Assembly (NCBI GenBank): GCA_000697475.1
Contig: JNEU01000762.1
Coordinates: 1 to 64,000, forward strand
Direction of reading: 5' to 3'
DNA length: 64,000 nucleotides
DNA from: Lichtheimia corymbifera B2541
Lineage: Eukaryota > Mucoromycota > Mucoromycetes > Mucorales > Lichtheimiaceae
Shown here one piece after another: positions 58,215-64,000 of the stretch. Below the pieces are notes generated by a model. It saw nothing but the letters and a program-made list of their open reading frames with translations. It was not told where the DNA came from and did not search any database. Position 1 is the first letter of the stretch; the number at the start of each line of letters is the position of its first letter. The translations under genes and the position numbers were made by a program.

Positions 58215-58865
58215 AACCATTTTCTTGGCCCTTCATCATCCGAACCCAACATACCCAATTCCCCAATGATCTCAGGAACCTGTTTGTATTGAAGTTGTTA
58301 CATGTAAATAAAGCTGCTTCTATAATACGGCTATCTGCTGTTCACGTAAAACACGTGTTGTTGCAAATAACTTGACGATAATAGAGTAAATAATGCCGCT
58401 ATTACGTTTGCTTGTGGTAGAAGGATGCACAAGATCGTGTGTTGCAGTACAGTGAAAAGACGGATATGTTCATGCCATGAGTCGCCATTCGGTCAAAGAG
58501 GGTCAGATCAAGGCAATCGTAGGATGGACATGACGGGGTTGAAGCAGGACAATCGTTTGCAGATGGTAGTTGTACTTGAATGGAGCAGGAAGAGACAAAA
58601 AAACTTAAAGATGGCGTGATGGAGTTGCTTTCTCCTAGTGGATGGTGTCGGCTGCATTAACGGAAAGATGGAGAGCTGAGTAAAATGACACGTGGTCGTT
58701 ACACAACACGTCTTTGACAGGTTGCTGCACAAATAGGTCATGGTGATGGTTGGCCTTTAGGAAGGTACACAAGTAAACAGCATCCTCCAACAATAAAAGT
58801 GTGTATAGTATGGCAATAACAGCTCCACATCACATTTGGATGTACGTAGGAGAAACCAATTTGTA
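58215..58865 (-). repeat. Right long inverted repeat, inner part
   Basis: Reverse-complement partner of about 55005-55660. Its segment 58290-58600 is also related to 3780-4290 of the 4-kb palindrome (shared blocks GTAAATAAAGC-GCT, ACGTTTGCTTG/ACGTTTGGTCG and the GAAG-AGGACAATCG block). Confidence 0.8.
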
Positions 58866-59131
58866 TATGTATGTACGTAAACCACCTAGCCAGCAGTAAT
58901 CATCTCAGTCGAGGCACCACTTTAACTTTTCCTCTCAAGGTAATCCCACTCCTCCTTATTGTATCACAAAAGGCATCTACAGTACTTGTTGCATGGCCGA
59001 TAACCGAACCACTTTTATTATCCAATCTTCGAAGCAATATTATGTATCTAATCCGCAAGCTACTAAGCTACAATCTTTTACTTCATCATATAGCTTTCTA
59101 GCTACTTTGGCCACCACCACCATCATCATCA

Positions 59132-59507
59132 TCATCGTCGTCGTCGTCCGTCATCATTCGTCTTCGTAATCGTACTCGTACTCACACCAGGCAAACAGTC
59201 CTCAAACTCATCCTCCTCGTCACCTTCAATATCAAAGGCACGCAAGTAGAAAAGAATGGGATCATTATGGTCATTGTTGTGGATATGGTGGTCGTCATTG
59301 TTGTGGATATGGTGGTCGTCATTGTTGTGAACGGAATGATCATCGTAATCGTCATTGCTGTCAATGTCGTAATCATCGTAATCGTGGTCTCTACAAATAG
59401 AAAACAGCCGAGTTAGAGAAATCTCTGCACGAATCACGCAAGGCCAGTTCGGTCCATGACAAGAAAGGAATCACTTACGCAGAATCTAGGCTCATAGTTG
59501 TTCTCAT
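59132..59507 (-). CDS. Hypothetical acidic, Asp/His-repeat protein (or 3' exons of a longer gene)
   Basis: Two exons (59479-59507 and 59132-59390) join in frame to 95 residues from an ATG at 59507. The protein is acidic with an Asp/His/Asn repeat encoded by a tandem repeat of about 24 bp (HNNDDHHI, twice), followed by DPILFYLRAFDIEGDEEDEF and a basic end (RRRR). No domain is recognised. Another frame upstream (59504-59791, minus) could be an earlier exon. It lies inside the 1.3-kb segment that interrupts the right inverted repeat. Confidence 0.35.
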
Positions 59508-60149
59508 TTCATCCGCTCCAAAGAAAGAATGATCCCCAACATTTCCGCCTCATGAAAGAAATCCTCCAATGGGAAGAACGAGTCTATAACGAGAGGAGCA
59601 CCGGTGTCAACGCATTCACGGCCAGACTGTTGCAAACACCTTTTTGTCTCAACACGGGTAACATGCTCTTCCAAAAACCCATCGTCGTCGACCACTTGAT
59701 ACAAGATGCGAGTCAAACCCAAAGAGATGATGATGCACCAGTTGCACTGCCTGACCAAAAGAAGCCTATAAAATTCATTATTAGCACACATATAGAATAA
59801 ACGCCTTTTTCATTGTTTGTTCCATTGCACTTGCCTTTTCCATATACATAAAGACCCGTTGCTGCTGGTTACTAGAAAATGAAAACCATGGTGTACCGTA
59901 GTTGAGCCGAAACAAACGCCAAACGAGCCAACGTCTTGAAACCAAACTTGCTATCTATACAAGCAAACACGTCAATGGAACCAGTTCGACTGCAACATTG
60001 GGGCTTTGAATGTACCTGTTGACACCAAGCATAGAGCGGGAATAGCAACGAACAAGAGGCAGCAACGATATCGCCATGGCAACCACGCTCATTCCTCAGC
60101 GCTTGGACACGCTTGACAATGCCTGTTCAGAACTACATTAGTACCTCAC

Positions 60150-60690
60150 AACCAACAACAGCCCTCTTTTATAATACATTACCTTGATCGGGATGTCGTG
60201 GATGGCATAAAGGCAGAGGAGGGATAAAAAGGAAAAGAAGCGTTGTCTCACGTCGTGGAGCTGCCGTCCCAATTTTAAATCCCACTCAATTACCCTTCCC
60301 ACACACCAATCACTATCATCTTCCTTCATCTTCATGATAGACAATAATAGGTACACGTAAATGAAATGAATGATCCTCACGTACAGCAAAATGTTGTGTG
60401 TCATTTTACAATTTACATGATAATGATTATCCAAAAACAGCCATTGCCTTTACAACTCACCATGCATCAGCCTTTTTTTACTCAATCCATTTCGATGCAT
60501 GCTTGATGTTGTCCTTATCCCCAAAAAAAGAAGTCTTTCACTTTACATACATGTACCCATCACCACGCTCCTTTCGATAAAAAGATCACTCGTATCAATA
60601 TATAATTAAAGATTGGACAATCAAACATGGCGTGATTAACATACCAGAAATGGTCAACAACGCATCCAAAAGCATCTTGTAATGCTAAAA
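60150..60690 (-). repeat. Right long inverted repeat, outer part
   Basis: Reverse-complement partner of about 54555-55000. Shared blocks include the AATCCATTTCGATGCAT region, GATCACTCGTA, AATCAAACATGGCGTGATTA and GATGATCCTCACGTA. It is separated from the inner part (58215-58865) by a 1.3-kb insertion absent from the left arm. Confidence 0.75.
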
Positions 60691-63078
60691 GCCTTTCAGG
60701 CTTAACGTCGATGGTCATCCTCTACTGCAGTCAACTAGAATAAAATCATCCTGGGATGACCTTCCTCCGAGACGTGATGTCCAACAGTTTTACGTCTCAC
60801 GCTTCATCCACTTTCAAACAAGATACTTTCGGATGCAGTGATCGTTTTTGGGTTATTGACCATATCATGGTCAACTTGAAAAAAAGTGCCACGCTGGCTA
60901 TCATAGGCTGACCTTGCTATAGGCGTATACGGGAAAAAATATATAATGCACTCTCCCTTAATAGGATCGATCTTCAACTCGCACGATAGTTTGTATTCAT
61001 TGCCCTGTCACGTATTAAACTCTTTCAGCAAGGATATCAAACAACTATATAATTAAAAAAATAGGCATCACGTATTGAGTTATGGAGTTAGCTGCTTTCT
61101 CACAAAAAATGCATCAACATTACACAAAACACTGGAATCTTCCAAGGACATCTGCATTGTTGTTGTCGCGTACACTTCTTTACTGTTGATGAAGCCACAT
61201 GATCGTAATCCTTTCCAACACATTCCTTTTAACATTTACATGCGATGCATGGTCACAACTTTCCAGTATTTTCGATTCCCTTTGTTTCCCGGTAGACTAC
61301 CATACACATAAATAATATGACTACAGCATGATTAACCACCGGTTTCGATCCTTCGGGCATGCATTGTGCAAAGGCAAATGGGTGGATGAGAGGTGGCATT
61401 TGATCCGTGCAATACCGTGAAAAGATAATGGGATGTACCAATTACTCACAATGATAGCATCAGCCATTATGGGCAAGTGGAGACAATAGATAGATGGCCA
61501 CAACACACCTTTTCACACGTTGTGAAAACGATAGGGGATGTGTGGATGGTGGTGGGTGAGTGGACGAATGACACATGATCATGCCCTACAAGTAATTGAA
61601 GCCGATAAAATATCCAAAGGAATACCAAGCATGCGTTCCTGAGATCAACGAATCACTTTTTCTTAAAAGCGTCCTTTCGATCCATCTTTAATTACAAGAA
61701 GGTATACAATGGGCATGACTTTGAGAGCAAACTAACTACTCCAATGGGGAAGATAAATCGATATGAGACAAAGATGACTGATTGGACGTGAGGTGGTACT
61801 TGATAGGGTGGATATGCATACAAAAGATGATGGTTGTAACTGCCGTGTAACTGACTATAAGATGATAGGGGGTGGGTAGATGAGTGGATGGTGGGTGGTG
61901 CCACGATCTTCCTTATGCGCATGGTAACGTAAGCCCCGACAAACTAAAAATCCTCCCCCTTTCTCCACTCACGACACAAACAGCTCTTTTTATTACTTTA
62001 CTCGCTTGGCTTTATCGCTTCACCAATTCAACGATTCATCGACGACGACGACGATGTAAAACACGACTCCATTTACAATGAGCAGACATGCTTCGTACAC
62101 GCCTATCTCTTTTCGCAGTTTTCCCACTGTTTTTGTACCAAGGCTACACGTAAGACAACACCACTTTGAATAGCTACGCTTTTATTGACTACCCTATTCT
62201 ACTTCTTGGTTACCATTGCTATTGAGCTACTTGAAAATGACCAGCAGCAGCAAAGAGATGGATCAACAACCTTCGCGTTTTCGGTGGTAGAATAGACACA
62301 GACAAATAGGCTGCACAACAACAATAAAGTGGGAGACGTTTTTCAGTACACGAGTACGTTGGTCATATCAGCAGCGAATAATCGCGACCTATTCATTATA
62401 TAACGTGAACGAGAAATCGAAGGCAAGGATACAGACGCGTAGGCTGAAAGGATAAAGGCAAATGAGTACGACAACAAGAAGATGGTATTATTGCTTTACT
62501 GGAGGAGCGTTTGGAGAAATGGATGGGTTATTATGGTCGTACAATTGAATCCTTGGCTTTAACTTTGGAGAGAGTATGAGCATCTATATCAGGGGACACC
62601 TTTTTTTCTTTCAACAAAACGGGTCAATTCAATGGCTGCACGTCTTTTCACATGCAACACTTTTATAACCAACTAAAGCGATGAACGATAGTGGGTGGGT
62701 GTGGGTGTGGCGGTGAGTGGTGGTGGTGGGTGGTGGGTGGTACAATGAGCTCTTCCATCCAATGAACTATTACTTTCCCCATGGTTATACATTGATCTTG
62801 CAGCCAACAATCCTATTCATGCTTTTCCCCAATGCATTCTTTTGCCCCTAATGATAACCCTTTCCACATAAAATCGATGTTTATGAGCGAAGCGAGCAGT
62901 TGAAAGACTCTTCAAGTTACATTTATGTAGCCCCAACACACGTGTTGTTTCTTAAAGATATGAGCTTTTTGTAAGGCCATTGCCGCATACAATAGTGTTA
63001 AGCCCTACCACAGAAAATCGGCGTTTAGCGAGCGAAACGACCCAGTTGGAGTGCTAGTTATTTATTAAAAGAAAATAA
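60691..63078. other. Intergenic region, no gene supported
   Basis: 2.4 kb with only short rival frames. Noteworthy are a G-rich run (GTGGTGGTGGGTGGTGGGTGGT, from about 62719, and GTGGGTGGGTGTGGGTGTGG at about 62692) and a 57-bp degenerate direct repeat (62856-62915 and 63000-63055). Confidence 0.4.
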
Positions 63079-63300
63079 CTAATCCTGGGTTAGGATGCGG
63101 ACTTGTTCTTGTTCAATGGCCATCTTGACCGCGATCCGCCGTATGGTCCTTTTATGTGCTTGTAGGTCGCGGAACCCAATCAAGCGGAGTACTTCAAAAT
63201 CGATGTTTGTAATGTAGCCTGCCTTGACCAACTGTACGGCCTGCTTGTATAGAATGTAAAAATCGTTATTTTGATCGAGAGTAGAGGTGTAGTTTGGCAT
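63079..63300 (-). CDS. Small hypothetical protein, 73 residues
   Basis: One exon starting at the ATG at 63300 (MPNYTSTLDQNND). It is helical and ends in a basic region (DLQAHKRTIRRIAVKMAIEQ) and VRILTQD. A TATA-like TTATATAAAC lies about 65 bp upstream (plus strand 63361-63370). No domain is recognised. Confidence 0.45.
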   Translation of the reverse strand: MPNYTSTLDQNNDFYILYKQAVQLVKAGYITNIDFEVLRLIGFRDLQAHKRTIRRIAVKMAIEQEQVRILTQD

Positions 63301-63559
63301 TATAGTGTTAAGAACGATATAAGTAAAGGTAAAAGTTAATGCAGGTAAAGAGTTTTGGACGTTTATATAAGGGAGAGTTTTTATCATTGATGAATGCATG
63401 TGTCCATCGTAGCTTAGAAATCACGTTACTTTGAAATTTGAAGCAAGCATCCACGGAAAGCAGTTACAAATGCTTACATTTGGGATGTAGAAAATGGTGT
63501 CATGAGCGAAGGGACCAAAATAGCAGCCTTTCTTATTTGCACGCGTTGATTTTCCAACA

Positions 63560-63870
63560 TTGTATTACTCTCATTTGATTGATATAGTAGCCGTTGATAA
63601 AATTGATGGTTTATCGCACGGACCAAATGACAAAGTGGCATCATTGTATTACCCTCATTTGATTGATATAGTAGCCATTGATAAAATTGATGGTTTATCG
63701 CACGGACCAAAGGACAGAGTGCCATCTTTGCATTGCACTATTTTAGGGTGGTAATGTAGCCACTGATAAAATTGATGGTTTATCACACGGACCAAAGGAC
63801 AGATTGCCATCTTTGCATTGCACTATTGTAGGGTGGTAGTGTAGCCACTGATACAGTGGGCCCTGTTTTT
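63560..63870 (+). repeat. Tandem minisatellite, unit of about 90-100 bp
   Basis: Three to four units reading GTAGCC-TTGATAAAATTGATGG, then TTTATCGCACGGACCAAA, GACA, then ATCTTTGCATTGCACTA and TAGGGTGGTA. Units differ by a few bases. The same family lies at 52865-53245. Confidence 0.85.
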
Positions 63871-64000
63871 CCACCCCAAGAGGAAGGCTGATTGTCCTGA
63901 AATTACCCGGGGATGGAAAAAAAGATGGTGACACATGTAAATGCTTATATGATTGATTGCATGATAAATGATGTATGTAGGAAAAATGTGTTGATCGTCG

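Noticed and set aside
1..64000. tRNA genes, rRNA, CRISPR arrays, LTR retrotransposons
   Set aside because: I looked for box B-like GGTTCGA contexts, direct-repeat arrays with spacers, and reverse transcriptase or integrase motifs, and found none that hold up.

Overview
This is nuclear DNA of a filamentous fungus, most likely Mucoromycota (Mucorales). The evidence is intron-rich genes with short GT-AG introns, a CotH-family gene with a signal peptide, a PacC/Rim101 factor, Yippee, Sm D3 and mL53 genes, and pyrimidine-rich promoters. I saw no tRNA, rRNA or CRISPR array. Genus cannot be decided from sequence alone.

Layout. A CotH gene (191-2013, minus) is followed by a 4-kb gene-free palindrome (about 3.35-7.35 kb). 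From 9.6 to 25.6 kb lies the most striking region. A complete delta-1-pyrroline-5-carboxylate dehydrogenase gene (PUT2-like, 14903-16740, plus) is surrounded by four copies, complete or broken, of a large gene of a kind I do not know from any family. It encodes two LAGLIDADG-like motifs, up to seven C2H2 zinc fingers and two BRCT-like domains. Displaced 3' ends of PUT2 lie between the copies. The order is [PUT2 ->][<- nuclease B][PUT2 3' end ->][<- nuclease C], with an inverted, decayed remnant to the left ([nuclease D fragment ->][<- PUT2 3' end][nuclease A ->]). The displaced PUT2 end aligns without net gaps to the functional gene at a constant 5,247-bp offset. This is the structure expected of a homing element that replaces the 3' end of its target gene at each insertion, as described for the WHO/HO elements at FBA1 in yeasts. 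Here the target is PUT2 and the nuclease carries canonical zinc fingers and BRCT domains.

The rest is mostly housekeeping: a RIB2-type deaminase, a Sel1-like protein, a universal stress protein, Yippee, mitochondrial ribosomal protein mL53, OLA1, a C2H2 factor, an M3 oligopeptidase, PacC/Rim101, a FAT1-type acyl-CoA synthetase and Sm D3. From about 50 kb the window becomes accessory: an OTU-like fragment, an F-box/LRR gene, a KH-like gene enclosed by about 1-kb inverted repeats related to the 4-kb palindrome, and a dispersed minisatellite found at 52.9 and 63.6 kb.

If the interpretation holds, nuclease B with PUT2 (16018-21264) is the youngest and potentially active element. C is older (second motif D->N, fingers lost). 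A (5' truncated) and D (last domain only) are remnants.
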